Shown in pieces: positions 41,836 to 51,246 of a DNA stretch of 64,000 nt (its first letter is position 1; each line of letters begins with the position of its first letter). Source of the stretch: Limimaricola sp027213785 (lineage in GTDB: Bacteria > Pseudomonadota > Alphaproteobacteria > Rhodobacterales > Rhodobacteraceae); assembly GCF_050847355.1 (NCBI RefSeq), contig NZ_CP193756.1:124001-188000 (forward strand), given 5' to 3'. The notes under the pieces were generated by a model that was not told the DNA's origin, ran no database searches, and was given only the letters and a program-made list of their open reading frames with translations. The translations under genes were made by a program, and so were the position numbers.

Positions 41836-42681
41836 TCAGCCGTGCAGTTGATCGATCCTCCCATCTTTCGGGGGGCGCCCTCGGCGTTTTGGCTGCGGAG
41901 GCGGCGCGATGGTAGCGTGAGCGCGGGTATGTTCGGGCATGAGGTCGGCATGGGCCCGCAAGCGGTAGCTGGCGCCTTCGATCTGGACGACGATCGCATG
42001 GTGCAGGAGGCGATCGAGCAGCGCGGTCGCAACGACCGGGTCGCCGAACACTTCGCCCCATTCGGCAAAGCCGCGGTTCGAAGTCAGGATCATAGCGCCC
42101 TTCTCGTAGCGGTGGTTTACCAGTTGGAAGAACAGGTTCGCGCCACCAGGGGTGATGGGCAGGTAGCCGATCTCGTCGACGATGAGCAGGCTGTTGCGGC
42201 TGAAGAAGCGGAGCTTTTCCGGCAAGCGGCCGTCGCGCTCGGCCCGACTGAGCGCGTCGATGATCTCAGCCAGGCTGGCGCGGTAGACCCGCTTGCCGGC
42301 CCTGACGGCCTCGACGCCCAAGGCAGTTGCGAGATGGGATTTTCCGGTGCCCGGAGGGCCGAGCAGATGCACGACTTCCGCCCGCTCGATGAAGTGGAGT
42401 TGCGCCAGCGCCAGAATTCGACCGCGATCGAGCGAAGGCTGGAAGGAGAAGTCGAAGCTCTCGAGCGTCTTGATCGGCATCAGTCGCGCGGTCTTCACCG
42501 CGACGGTCACTCTGCGCCCTTCACGCGTGACATGCTCCTCCGCCAGCAGGCCGTCGATGGCTTCGATGGCGGTGATCTCGCCGCGCTCGAGCCGGCGGAG
42601 GGTATGGTCGAGCGCCTCGAGCGCCCGGGCCATGCGCAAGCCGACAAGGCTGGCACGAATGCGGTCGAGGATTTCGGTCAT
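41836..42681 (-). CDS. istB: IS21 helper ATPase IstB
   Basis: A 281-aa AAA+ transposition helper. Walker A HLLGPPGTGKSHLA near residues 107-120, Walker B SLLIVDEIGYLPI, and the sensor-like ILTSNRGFAEWGEVFG follow. IstB directs IstA to target DNA. It overlaps istA by 4 bp. The end (PPPQPKRRGRPPKDG) is a basic tail. Confidence 0.95.
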   Translation of the reverse strand: MTEILDRIRASLVGLRMARALEALDHTLRRLERGEITAIEAIDGLLAEEHVTREGRRVTVAVKTARLMPIKTLESFDFSFQPSLDRGRILALAQLHFIERAEVVHLLGPPGTGKSHLATALGVEAVRAGKRVYRASLAEIIDALSRAERDGRLPEKLRFFSRNSLLIVDEIGYLPITPGGANLFFQLVNHRYEKGAMILTSNRGFAEWGEVFGDPVVATALLDRLLHHAIVVQIEGASYRLRAHADLMPEHTRAHATIAPPPQPKRRGRPPKDGRIDQLHG

Positions 42682-43934
42682 TTCCGCAGCCCCTCGCCTG
42701 AGGCCATCCGCTTGGCGACGGCATCGTAGAAGGCGAGCGGTCGACGCCCCACCTCTGTCACCCGTCCTGGCATGGCAGGCATCAAAAGCTCAGGCGGTCT
42801 CGGCGGCACGGGTCTGCGGTGACTGGGATCGGTCCGCCGCTGGTTCTTGCCCTCCAGCACCGGATGCACGGCGATCAGCACGCGATCCTCGAAAATGCGG
42901 ATCTCGCGCGGATGGTTCTGGACTTCGACCACGCGTTTGCGGGTGGCGTCCGGCACGCTGTAGAGATTGCCGCCCACCGAAACCATGCCCTCGTGGCTCA
43001 CGCGCCGCTCCACGGTCAAGACGGCGCTGTAGGGGATGACCGGCAACGCGGTCAGATGTGGGTGCTCTTCGGCGAAATGCTCATCGATGATCCGCCGGGT
43101 CGTTGCGTGGAGGCGGGAGTTGGCGATGGTCGTGCGCCAGTCCTCGAACTGGGCATTCAGGTCGTCCATGTTGCGGAAGGTCCGGGCGAGGAAGAAGTCC
43201 TGCCGCACATAGCGATAGGGACGCTCGACCTTGCCCTTGGTCTTGGCCCGGTAAGGGCGGCACGCTCTTGGCAGCGCGCCGTAATGCGTGAGTAGCGCGA
43301 CCAGCGAGCTATTGTAGGTAATCACGCCTTCGGCGTCCTCGTCGATCACCGCCGTCTTCATCCGGTCGTAGAGCAGCTCCTGCGGCGCCCCGCCCATGGA
43401 GGTGAAGGCATCGATATGACAGCGCATCACCGTTTGCAGGTCCTGCGTGGCGCAGAAGCGTCCCCAGAGCCAGCGGCTGTGGCCAAGCACCATGGTGAAC
43501 AGCCAGACGATCCGCACCACGCCGGGCTCATCGGCGAACTCGACCCGGAACTGGGCGAAGTCGACCTGACCCTGACGACCGGCCGGGGTTTCGAAGCGGC
43601 GTTCGAAGAGCTTTACCCGACCCGGACGCACTTCGCGAAGGTAGTCGGTGACGGCCGTGTAGCCCCCGCCATACCCCATTCCACGGATCTCCCTTAGAAG
43701 CCGTCGGCCCGACAGGTCGGGATAGGCAAGGATCCGTTCGTGCAGATAAGGCTCGAACCCCTCAAGGAGCCGCAGCCGTGGTGCGCGCGGACCGTAGACC
43801 GGTGCGGTCACGCCGTTCTCCAGGTGCTTGCGCACTGTCTTGCGGTCGAGCCCGACCTTGCGGGCGATGGCAGAGATCGAAAGCCCCTGCCGTTTCAAGT
43901 CATGGATCATGACAACTTCCCCAAGTCTGATCAC
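42678..43934 (-). CDS. istA: IS21 transposase IstA
   Basis: A 418-aa DDE transposase. Helix-turn-helix LKRQGLSISAIARKVGLDRK is followed by the catalytic core: GQVDFAQFRVEF (Asp), LLYDRMKTAVID (second Asp), and KGKVERPYRYVRQDFFLART (Glu). The frame is intact over the family's usual length. Confidence 0.95.
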   Translation of the reverse strand: MIRLGEVVMIHDLKRQGLSISAIARKVGLDRKTVRKHLENGVTAPVYGPRAPRLRLLEGFEPYLHERILAYPDLSGRRLLREIRGMGYGGGYTAVTDYLREVRPGRVKLFERRFETPAGRQGQVDFAQFRVEFADEPGVVRIVWLFTMVLGHSRWLWGRFCATQDLQTVMRCHIDAFTSMGGAPQELLYDRMKTAVIDEDAEGVITYNSSLVALLTHYGALPRACRPYRAKTKGKVERPYRYVRQDFFLARTFRNMDDLNAQFEDWRTTIANSRLHATTRRIIDEHFAEEHPHLTALPVIPYSAVLTVERRVSHEGMVSVGGNLYSVPDATRKRVVEVQNHPREIRIFEDRVLIAVHPVLEGKNQRRTDPSHRRPVPPRPPELLMPAMPGRVTEVGRRPLAFYDAVAKRMASGEGLRK

Positions 43935-44091
43935 CCGTCGCCTCCATTCCGGTCGGCATGATCAGGTGATGCGATGTGGCCGCTGCCAAGCTGTGGGGGC
44001 ATGCCCTCCACAGCTTGGCGCTCAAACCCGGAAAGCTGGGGAATTTTCAAACGGCACTTTTGGGGAGAATACGTCCGGCACTAACACCGAG

Positions 44092-44428
44092 AGCACGTTC
44101 AGCTATTTCGAGGCACTGGAGCGCTACCTGGTGCAACATGGCCGCCCGGTCGCCTTCTACAGTGACAAGCACTCGGTGTTTCGCGTGCCGAAACCCAGCG
44201 ACCACATGACCGGCATGACCCAGTTCGGTCGGGCCCTGGCGGAGCTGCAGATCGAGATCCTGTGCGCCCATTCGAGCCAGGCCAAGGGCCGTGTGGAGCG
44301 CGCCAACCGCACGCTGCAGGATCGGCTGGTGAAGGAGCTGCGTCTTGCCGGCATCTCGGACATCGCGGCGGCGAACGCGTTCCTGCCGGGCTTCGTGGCG
44401 CGCTATAACGCGAAGTTCGCCAAGCCCG
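44092..44428 (+). pseudogene. ISNCY transposase, middle part
   Basis: Continuation of the transposase frame after the IS21 element: STFSYFEALERYLVQHGRPV, FYSDKHSVFR (second catalytic Asp) and SSQAKGRVERANRTLQDRLV (Glu). It ends at AKFAKP, where the IS256 element sits. Confidence 0.85.
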
Positions 44429-45756
44429 AGAGTGTCAGATCTTCTGTGTATGAGTGATCCGGTCCATGCTTCTTCGAAAGGAAGCATGCATGACGATCTC
44501 CAAGGAACTGCTGGACGAACTTCTGAAGGGCGTAGAGCGCCCTGAGGACCTGCTCGGCGAGGCCGGGCTGATGAAAGAGCTGAAGATCAAGCTCATGGAG
44601 CGGATGCTCGGCGCCGAGCTGACGGCGCATCTTGGCTATGAAGAGGGCAAGGAAGCTCCTCAGGGTCAGAGCAATCGCCGGAATGGCGTCTCGACCAAGG
44701 TGCTGAAGGGGCAGGACGGCGAGATGCCGGTGGCGGTGCCTCGCGACCGCGACAGCAGCTTCGAGCCGGAACTGGTGAAGAAGGGCCAGACCCGGATCGA
44801 CGGGATGGATGACAAGATCATCGGGCTCTACGCAGCCGGGCTGACGGTCCGGGACATCCGGACCCATCTACTCGACATCTATGGCCTGCAGGTCTCACCC
44901 GACCTCATCAGCCGTGTCACTGACGCCGTTCTGGACGAGGTCCGGGAATGGCAGAGCCGGGCGCTGGAGCGGATGTATCCGATCGTGATCTTCGACGCGC
45001 TGCGCGTGAAGATCCGCGATGCCGACAGCCGGACCGTGAAGAACAAGGCGGTGTATGTCGCCCTCGGCGTCACCCGTGATGGCCAGCGCGAGGTTCTGGG
45101 CCTATGGATCGCCGAGAACGAGGGCGCCAAGTTCTGGCTCTCGGTGATGAACGAGCTAAAGAACCGGGGCACTCAGGACATCCTGATCGCGGTCGTGGAC
45201 GGGCTGAAAGGCTTCCCCGAGGCCATCACCGCCGCCTTCCCGGACGCCATGGTCCAGACCTGCGTCGTGCATCTGGTGCGCCATTCCCTGAACTTCTGCT
45301 CCTGGAAGGACCGCAAGGTCGTGGCGGCCGACCTGCGCCGAATTTACAGCGCCCCGACCGCCGATTTGGCCGAGGCCGAGCTTGATGCCTTCGAGGAAAA
45401 ATGGGCCGGGAAATACGCGTCCATCGCGCCGGCCTGGCGTCGGGCATGGCAGGAGGTGATCCCGTTCTTTGCCTTCGATCCGGCGATCCGCAAAATCATA
45501 TACACCACCAACGCCATCGAAAGCCTGAACCGCGTAATCCGGAAATCCATCAAGACGCGTGGGTCCTTCCCGACGGATGAGGCCGCGACCAAGCTGATCT
45601 ACTTGGCCATCCGCAACTTCGAGAGGGACGGTCGAAATGTTCGGGAATGGTTTGCAGCCCGAAATCAGTTCGCCATAATGTTCGGCGAGCGCTTCGACGC
45701 TTGAGTATTCCAAACCGCATGGGCCGGCCCGGATACACAAAGTTGAGGGCACTCCC
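44429..45756 (+). mobile_element. IS256-family insertion sequence, complete
   Basis: A 1328-bp element. The ends share imperfect repeats (GAGTGTCAGATCTTCTGTGTAT at left, abbreviated here as GAGTG..C...CTT.TGTGTAT, matched by the reversed right end). A 9-bp target duplication CCAAGCCCG lies at 44420-44428 and 45757-45765. Joining the flanks restores the host transposase frame exactly. Confidence 0.92.
44490..45704 (+). CDS. IS256 transposase
   Basis: A 404-aa MULE-type transposase from MTISKELLDELLKGVERPED. Characteristic parts are LGYEEGKE..QGQSNRRNG, VPRDRDSSFEPELVKKGQTR, MYPIVIFDALRVKIRD (catalytic Asp), ILIAVVDGLKGFPEAITAAF (second Asp), VQTCVVHLVRHSL and TTNAIESLNRVIRK (Glu). The frame is intact, so it should be functional. 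Confidence 0.96.
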   Translation: MTISKELLDELLKGVERPEDLLGEAGLMKELKIKLMERMLGAELTAHLGYEEGKEAPQGQSNRRNGVSTKVLKGQDGEMPVAVPRDRDSSFEPELVKKGQTRIDGMDDKIIGLYAAGLTVRDIRTHLLDIYGLQVSPDLISRVTDAVLDEVREWQSRALERMYPIVIFDALRVKIRDADSRTVKNKAVYVALGVTRDGQREVLGLWIAENEGAKFWLSVMNELKNRGTQDILIAVVDGLKGFPEAITAAFPDAMVQTCVVHLVRHSLNFCSWKDRKVVAADLRRIYSAPTADLAEAELDAFEEKWAGKYASIAPAWRRAWQEVIPFFAFDPAIRKIIYTTNAIESLNRVIRKSIKTRGSFPTDEAATKLIYLAIRNFERDGRNVREWFAARNQFAIMFGERFDA

Positions 45757-45765
45757 CCAAGCCCG

Positions 45766-46244
45766 CCGCCAGGCCGGACAACCTGCACAGGCCGCTGAAT
45801 GTCGCGCCGGATCGACTGGTCGAGATCTTCTGCCTGCGCGACAAGCGCTATGTCAGCAAGGATCTGACGCTAAAATACGACCACAAACGCATCCGGCTGG
45901 AGGTGAACGATCTGACCCGCGAACTGGTGGGCAAATACGCCGATACCTACGAATTTCCCGATGGCCGCATCCAGATCCGGCACAAGGGCATCGTCCTGCC
46001 CTGCGCCATCTTCGATCCGCATCAGCAGCGTGTCACCCACGCCGCGATCACCAAGAACAAGCACCTCGGCGCGGTGCTGGCTCACATCAAGCGACAGCAG
46101 GACAAGGCCACGGCTGCACCCGAGGTGCGTCCCGAAAGCGCCCGCACCGGGTATCGCAAGACCGGTCGCCGCAACGACGGCTGGAACTCGAAGCTGGCTC
46201 GCCGCGCCCAGGCCCGCGCAGCCGGTCAGGCCTCCGAGAACTGA
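45766..46244 (+). pseudogene. ISNCY transposase, 3' part
   Basis: The last 159 codons of the split transposase: ARPDNLHRPLNVAPDRLVEI, FCLRDKRYVSKDLTLKYDHK, then the C-terminal beta domain and a basic tail ending QARAAGQASEN. The stop at 46244 is natural. With the two other pieces the protein would be about 452 aa. Confidence 0.85.
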
Positions 46245-46332
46245 GGTCTCCGCCCTGCTCGGCTGCGCTCCCGTCAAAACCACCAGCGACACTTCTGCTT
46301 TGCAGAGCCGGTGACAATTCTGCTTGTTTGCA

Positions 46333-46575
46333 ACAGTTGATTCGAGTGGTGGATTCACGTTCGAAGTGCAACTTCTGTATAGAAACAGATGGTTACATGG
46401 AGAGCAATCGATGGGCACCTGCTACGCACATTTGGATCTCGAAGAGCGCCAGAAACTCGCGCGGTGGCGCGAGGCAAGATTGCCGATGAAAGAGATCGCC
46501 CTGCGGCTCGGCCGCGCGCCCTCCACGCTTTACCGGGAGATGCGGCGCAATCGCTTCGTAGACGGCCACCCACGG
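46333..46575 (+). pseudogene. IS30-family transposase, 5' remnant
   Basis: An IS30-like left end (from about TTGATTCGAGTGGTGGATTC) and 55 codons from the ATG at 46411: MGTCYAHLDLEERQKLARWR, LPMKEIALRLGRAPSTLYRE and MRRNRFVDGHPR, the helix-turn-helix of IS30 transposases. The catalytic domain is absent; the similarity stops near 46575, where the 3' side of the cation transporter gene begins. Confidence 0.75.
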
Positions 46576-46611
46576 ACTCTCCGTCAGACCGGAGGAAAGA
46601 CGGGTCTCCGG

Positions 46612-47565
46612 TCAACCGTCATCATCTGCGTTGCCGGCGGCGGGATCATCCACCTCAACCCGCGGCATGATGGACACGTCATGAAGGCGCCAATGCAGGT
46701 CGAGAAGCTGCACCTCGGCTGCCTCCACCTCGTCAGGCGAAACTGCTCCCTCGCGAGGGACGACGTAAATCGTGCCGGTGAGAAACCGGCCCTCTTCGCG
46801 TAGACGGAGGCGGCTTTCCCGCACCCAGGGCAGAGCGTCGACACTATCCCGAACTTCGTCGATCAAGGGGTCGAACTCTTTGTCGTCGATCGTCCGCGGC
46901 ATCTCGTCGCTCAGGTCACGGATCGCGGCTCCTGTGTGCTTGTAGCCGTCATGCAGCACGTCGAGCGCGATCATGATGGCCGCGGCCGCGTCGGCCCACC
47001 ACCACCCCATCCCGATCCCAAGGATGCCGACCACAGCGGCCAGGCTAGTCGTCCAGTCGGCCTTGTTCATCAACGCATCGGCGTAGAGCGTTTTGTCGTG
47101 GAGCTTGCGTGCCGGCCCCATCTTCAGCCGACCAAAGATGACCGGCAGCACGATACTATAGGAGAGGGCTGCGATCATAACCCAGCCGAACCATATCGTG
47201 ACGCCGAAGAGCTCAAAGCTGCCGATCGTGGCATGTTCCTGCTTGATCAGCGCCATAGAGGAATCGACGATGAGGAAGAGGCCCACGCCCGCCAGCGCCA
47301 CTGCGCTAACCAGGTATGTGACCGACGTCACCCGGATGTAGCCCAGCGGGAAGTTCTGGTTCGGTTTCCAACCCTCGATCCATGATCCGACTAGGAACGC
47401 CACAGGCGGAATGAAACTCAGCAAATCTTCGATCCAAGCGGTCTTCATCGCCTGACTGCTGCCGACGGCGAAGTAGATCGCCGTCACGATCGTCATCAGC
47501 ACTACGATCCAGATACCTTCCAGCCAGCGTGCGCGACGTAGGCTCAGGACCCATTGATCTTGATG
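46612..47565 (-). pseudogene. Cation diffusion facilitator family transporter, 5' truncated
   Basis: About 318 codons of a CDF-type metal/H+ antiporter. Membrane segments and motifs in order: RARWLEGIWIVVLMTIVTAI, AMKTAWIEDLLSFIPPVAFL, NFPLGYIRVTSVTYLVSAVA, ADALMNKADWTTSLAAVVGI, then a cytoplasmic domain (RLHDVSIMPRVEVDDP). The frame stays open upstream to about 47565, where IS5 sequence starts, so the first residues and promoter are lost. A GTG/ATG near 47502-47496 could give a shortened protein lacking the first helix. Confidence 0.8.
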
Positions 47566-47602
47566 AGGCTGCGTGATTCAGGCTCCCCGAGGAGCATGAT
47601 CA

Positions 47603-48360
47603 ATGAGCAATCTTTTCTGGCTGACGACCGAGCAGATGGCCCGGTTGCAGCCCTTCTTTCCAAAAAGCCACGGCAAGCCACGCGTCGATGACCGCCGGGT
47701 CCTGAGCGGCATCATCTTCGTCAATCGCAACGGGCTGCGGTGGTGCGACGCTCCGAAGGAGTATGGTCCAGCCAAGACCCTCTACAACCGTTGGAAGCGG
47801 TGGAGTGACAAGGGCGTCTTCGCCCGGATGATGGAAGGCTTGGCCGCTGAAAGCCCGGAAAGAAAGACGGTCATGATCGACGCGACCTACCTCAAGGCAC
47901 ACCGCACGGCGACCAGCCTGCGGCTGAAAAAAGGGGGCGTGGTCGGCTGATCGGACGCACTAAGGGCGGTATGAACACCAAGCTGCATGCCGTTACCGAT
48001 ACCCAAGGGCGCCCCATTCGGTTCTTCATGACCGCCGGCCAGGCCAGTGACTACACAGGGGCGGCAGCGCTACTGCGCAGCCTGCCCAACGCAGAATGGT
48101 TGCTCGCCGATCGGGGGTATGATGCGGATTGGATCCGTGAAGTCTTGAAGGACAAGGGGATCAAGCCCTGCATTCCGGGCCGCAAATCTCGTGCCACGCC
48201 CGTCAAGCATGACAAGCGTCGCTACAAGCGCCGCAACAGGATCGAGATCATGTTCGGACGCCTGAAGGATTGGAGGCGGGTTGCCACGCGCTACGACAGA
48301 TGCCCGAAGGTGTTCCTATCTGCCATCGCTTTGGCTGCGACCGTCTTGTTCTGGCTTTGA
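47603..48360 (+). CDS. IS5 transposase, two frames with programmed -1 frameshift
   Basis: The first frame (47603-47950, 115 aa) starts MSNLFWLTTEQMARLQPFFP and has TVMIDATYLKAHRTA (catalytic Asp). The second frame (to 48360) starts RGRLIGRTKGGMNTKLHAVT and has LLADRGYDADWIREVL (Asp), RRNRIEIMFGRLKDWRRVAT (Glu) and ends FWL. Joining them by -1 slippage at AAAAAAG gives one complete DDE transposase of about 250 aa, as is usual in the IS427 group. Confidence 0.9.
47927..47933 (+). other. A6G slippery site for -1 frameshift in IS5
   Basis: AAAAAAG at the junction of the two transposase frames. Slipping one base back on the run changes LKKGGVVG-stop into the second frame GRGRLIGRTKGG. Confidence 0.75.
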
Positions 48361-48472
48361 AGGTTAACGAGATGCCGTAACGGGGCCTGCGTCATGCATC
48401 GTCGTCACCGCTTGCTTGATCAGGACGAGGCTGTTGCCGTTCCCGTATTCGTTCAACGTGGAGGATTACGGG

Positions 48473-49501
48473 ATGAAACTGTTTGTTGGACTGGATGTGT
48501 CGCTGGCTAAAGTCGCGATCTGTGTGGTCAGCGAGCATGGCAAGATCAGCAGGGAGGCCGAAGTGGCCTGTGAGCCGGATCCCCTGATCCGCTGGCTGAG
48601 GGACCTCGACGGCAGCATTGCCGCAATCGGCTTGGAAGCAGGCCCTCTGTCGCAGTGGCTGCACCGTGCTCTGAACGAAGCGGGGCTGGATCCTGTCCTC
48701 ATGGAGACGCGGCAGGTCAAGGGCGCGCTCAAGGCTATGCCGATCAAGACGGACCGCCGCGATGCCGAGGGGATTGCACGCCTACTTCACCTTGGCTGGT
48801 TCCGGCCAGTTCACTGCAAATCCGTTTCTGCTCAAGAGGTAAGAGCCGTTCTCAGCGCCCGGAAGGCCATACAGCAAGTTATGATTTCTCTGGAGATGTC
48901 ACTGCGCGGACTGCTCCGCAACTTCGGCCTGAAGGTCGGCGCGATTTCTCGCGGCAAGTTCGAGAACCGCATCCGAGAATTGGCGGATGGAAACGCCATG
49001 CTGGTAACGGCAACAGAGCCCATGCTGCGCGCCAGGACCGCGCTGCGCCAAGAACTGGCCGGCCTCGAAAAGCAGGTGCGTCAGTTCGCCCAGGACGATC
49101 CGGTTTGCCGCCGCCTGATGACGATGCCGGGGATCGGGGCGGTGGTGGCGCTGACCTACAGGTCGGCAGTGGATGACCCCGCTCGCTTCGTATCCTCGAA
49201 GAGGGTCGGGCCTTGGGTTGGCCTGACGCCTTCGCGCAGCCAGTCCGGCGAACGGGATGTTTCAGGCGGCATCACGAAAGCCGGTGACGTAAACCTCAGA
49301 CGAGCGCTGTGCCAGGCTGCCACCGTCATGATGAACCGTGGCCGGTCGACATGGCTGAGAAGCTGGGGAGCTCAGCTTGCCAAACGCCGAGGACGTAAGC
49401 GCGCCATGGTCGCCTTGGCGCGTCGCATTGCAGTCATCCTGCATCGGATCTGGGTCGACGGCACCACGTTCCAGCCAGAGGCTGCCCCGAAGATGAGCTG
49501 A
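48473..49501 (+). CDS. IS110-family transposase
   Basis: A 342-aa DEDD transposase. N-terminal catalytic domain MKLFVGLDVSLAKVAICVVS (Asp), IGLEAGPLSQWL (Glu) and KTDRRDAEGIARLLHLGWFR (D-x-x-D), and the C-terminal transposase_20 part RLMTMPGIGAVVALTYRSAV, VGLTPSRSQSGERDVSGGIT with the conserved Ser. The ATG at 48473 follows a GAGGATTACGGG leader. IS110 elements lack terminal repeats, so the ends cannot be fixed; the element probably spans about 48390-49560. Confidence 0.93.
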   Translation: MKLFVGLDVSLAKVAICVVSEHGKISREAEVACEPDPLIRWLRDLDGSIAAIGLEAGPLSQWLHRALNEAGLDPVLMETRQVKGALKAMPIKTDRRDAEGIARLLHLGWFRPVHCKSVSAQEVRAVLSARKAIQQVMISLEMSLRGLLRNFGLKVGAISRGKFENRIRELADGNAMLVTATEPMLRARTALRQELAGLEKQVRQFAQDDPVCRRLMTMPGIGAVVALTYRSAVDDPARFVSSKRVGPWVGLTPSRSQSGERDVSGGITKAGDVNLRRALCQAATVMMNRGRSTWLRSWGAQLAKRRGRKRAMVALARRIAVILHRIWVDGTTFQPEAAPKMS

Positions 49502-49748
49502 CCAGCCGAGGCCCTACCCGTTGCCTGCTTGGTTGCAGGCCTTCGAGGTCCCGCAGGGACGTGGTTCCGATGATGCCGTGCTCAGGACTGTCGCTGGTAA
49601 TGACCAAGCACGCTAATGAGATGGGCACATCGGAATTGCACCGAACCAGCATCTTGTTGGCAGCCATCACGCTGACCACGGACCGAAGCATGTGCCCGAA
49701 GGACCTCAAGCGAAGGCCCCCTCAAAGCCGGGAGCGGTATGACTAATG
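49502..49748. other. Non-coding sequence after IS110 transposase
   Basis: Probably the 3' non-coding part of the IS110 element plus its flank. No open frame with domain similarity was found. Confidence 0.4.
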
Positions 49749-50118
49749 CTACAATCCCTCGCGGCTGCGGGACCGCCAGTCGTGTGTAATGCGCATTGAC
49801 TGGGACGCCCCCGTTACCGAAGTCCTGACCCTAGGACCAGCTTGACGTATCGGGCCTCCGTCGCCGTGGGCAAATGCCGCATTCTTCGAAGGGCGCTCCT
49901 GCGCCTCACTTTTATCGTCGGTCCGGGGCGGATTGCGGGCACCAAGTGATGCTGGGCTGCGCATGCGCTCGCGGGGAACCGGGGCCACGGCGGGATCGGG
50001 CACTTCGACGTAATCCCCCGCAATCAATCGGGCTCCTCTATCATACGTCAGGTAGCGCCAGAGCCATTGTAGCGAGACGATCAGCCTATGCTGGAATCCT
50101 ACCAGGAGGTAGACATGC
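49749..50118 (-). pseudogene. ndh: 3' remnant of a type II NADH dehydrogenase gene
   Basis: On the minus strand the sequence entering from the IS3 left end reads HVYLLVGFQHRLIVSLQWLW then RYLTYDRGARLIAG. This is the conserved C-terminal membrane-associating end of FAD-dependent NDH-2 (H...L.GFRNRL.V...W.W.Y.T..RGARLI.G). The frame continues as a polar tail to a stop at 49749. Everything upstream has been replaced by the IS3 element, and no 5' part is seen beyond its right end. Confidence 0.7.
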
Positions 50119-50186
50119 TGGTCTGCCCCCACTGAAGTGCTCCGCCCACTGAGATAGATTTATCTCGTCAGGAGGAGGACGAAGCG

Positions 50187-50864
50187 ATGGGTGGGAAGCG
50201 GGAGAAGCCCGAGGACATCGTGCTGAAGCTGCGGCAGATCGAGGTGCTGCATGGCCAAGGCATGCCGGTTGCCGATGCGGTGCGCCAGGTCGGGATCACG
50301 CAGCAGAGCTACTACAGGTGGCGGCGGCAATACGGCGGCATGAGCCGGAGCCAGCTGAAGCGCCTGAAGGAGCTGGAGAAGGAGAACCAGCGGCTCAGGC
50401 GAGCGGTCTCCGACCTGACGCTCGACAAGCTCATCCTGGCCGAGGCGGCGCGGGGAAACTGTCTCGAGCCCCTCGCGCCGCCGCCAGTGCATCGACCATG
50501 TGCGGCAGGAACTGGGCGTGTCCGAGCGCCGCGCCTGCCGCACACTCGGCCAGCACCGCTCCACCCAGAGAAAGGTGCCGCGTGGCCGGCCGGACGAAGC
50601 GCGCCTGACGGCGGATATCATCGAGTTGGCGCGCCAGTATGGCCGCTACGGATACCGTCCCATCACCGCGCTGCTGAAGCAGTCTGGCTGGCAGGTGAAC
50701 CTCAAGCGGGTCGAGCGCATCTGGAAACGCGAGGGGCTGAAAGTCCCGCAGAAGCAGAAGAAGCGAAGCCGGCTGTGGCTGAACGACGGCGCGTGCGTCC
50801 GGCTGCGATCGGAGCGGCCGAACCACGTCTGGTCCTACGACTTCGTCCAGGACCGGACGCATGA
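50187..50864 (+). CDS. IS3 OrfA (real part about 50187-50460)
   Basis: An IS3 OrfA with GKREKPEDIVLKLRQIEVLH, helix-turn-helix VRQVGITQQSYYRWRRQYGG and a leucine zipper ELEKENQRLRRAVSDLTLDK ending EAARGN. The same frame runs on to 50864, but beyond about 50460 it only shadows orfB. In relatives OrfA stops just after this point (GNF-stop), so the stop seems to have been lost by mutation. Confidence 0.85.
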   Translation: MGGKREKPEDIVLKLRQIEVLHGQGMPVADAVRQVGITQQSYYRWRRQYGGMSRSQLKRLKELEKENQRLRRAVSDLTLDKLILAEAARGNCLEPLAPPPVHRPCAAGTGRVRAPRLPHTRPAPLHPEKGAAWPAGRSAPDGGYHRVGAPVWPLRIPSHHRAAEAVWLAGEPQAGRAHLETRGAESPAEAEEAKPAVAERRRVRPAAIGAAEPRLVLRLRPGPDA

Positions 50865-51159
50865 CGGCCGAGCCTACCGCATCCTCAACATCATCGACGA
50901 GTTCACGAAGGAGGCGCTGATGATCCGTGTCGACAGAAAGCTCAACTCCACCGACGTGGTCGATGCCCTGACGGACCTGTTCATCCTGCACGGGCCGCCC
51001 GAGTTCATTCGTTCCGACAATGGCCCCGAATTCGTGGCCACGAAGGTGCGGGACTGGATCGAGGCCGTGGGCGCCAGGACCGCCTTCATCGAACCGGGAT
51101 CGCCTTGGGAGAACGGCTACTGCGAGAGCTTCAACGCCCGCTTCCGCAACGAGCTGCTC
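50500..51159 (+). pseudogene. IS3 OrfB transposase, 5' part
   Basis: An rve-type catalytic subunit: QELGVSERRACRTLGQHRST, HVWSYDFVQDRTHDGRAYRI (first Asp), EFIRSDNGPEFVATKVRDWI (second Asp) and SPWENGYCESFNARFRNELL (Glu). Coding sequence extends upstream of the GTG at 50500 (RRRQCIDH), consistent with production as an OrfAB fusion. It is cut at 51159 by the IS1595 element; the frame resumes at 52711. Confidence 0.88.
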
Positions 51160-51246
51160 CGGTCTTAGGTAGCAGATGCACCAAACCCTTGCTTTGGAGG
51201 CCGGGCAGGAACAGGATGGGAACATGTTTCGCGTAGCGAGGCGCTC

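Larger units (their letters stand above)
41769..44086 (-). mobile_element. IS21-family insertion sequence, complete
   Basis: A 2318-bp element bounded by TGTCAACGCCGA on the left and CCGGCACTAACA on the right. Inside each end the same multiple repeats recur (TTCCCCAGAAGTGCCG and AAAATTCCCCAG on the left; the reversed set on the right), as in IS21. A 5-bp target duplication CCGAG flanks it (41764-41768 and 44087-44091). Both istA and istB are intact, so it may be active. Confidence 0.93.
41150..46324 (+). mobile_element. ISNCY-type element, split by IS21 and IS256 insertions
   Basis: Outer element of a nested set. The left end (from about 41150) and the inverted right end (to about 46324) share an imperfect terminal repeat: AAAGTGTCACCC ... 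GCAGAAGTGTCACT on the left and AATTGTCACCG ... GCAGAAGTGTCGCT on the right read inward. Removing the two inner elements and one copy of each target duplication leaves about 1515 bp with one long transposase frame. No clear outer target duplication was found. Confidence 0.8.
47566..48365 (+). mobile_element. IS5-family (IS427-like) insertion sequence
   Basis: An element of about 0.8 kb containing two transposase frames joined by frameshifting. The left end is near GAGGCTGCGTGATTCAGG, which interrupts the CDF gene. A matching inverted right end was not found, so the right boundary is approximate and may have been lost to the neighbouring IS110 element. Confidence 0.7.
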
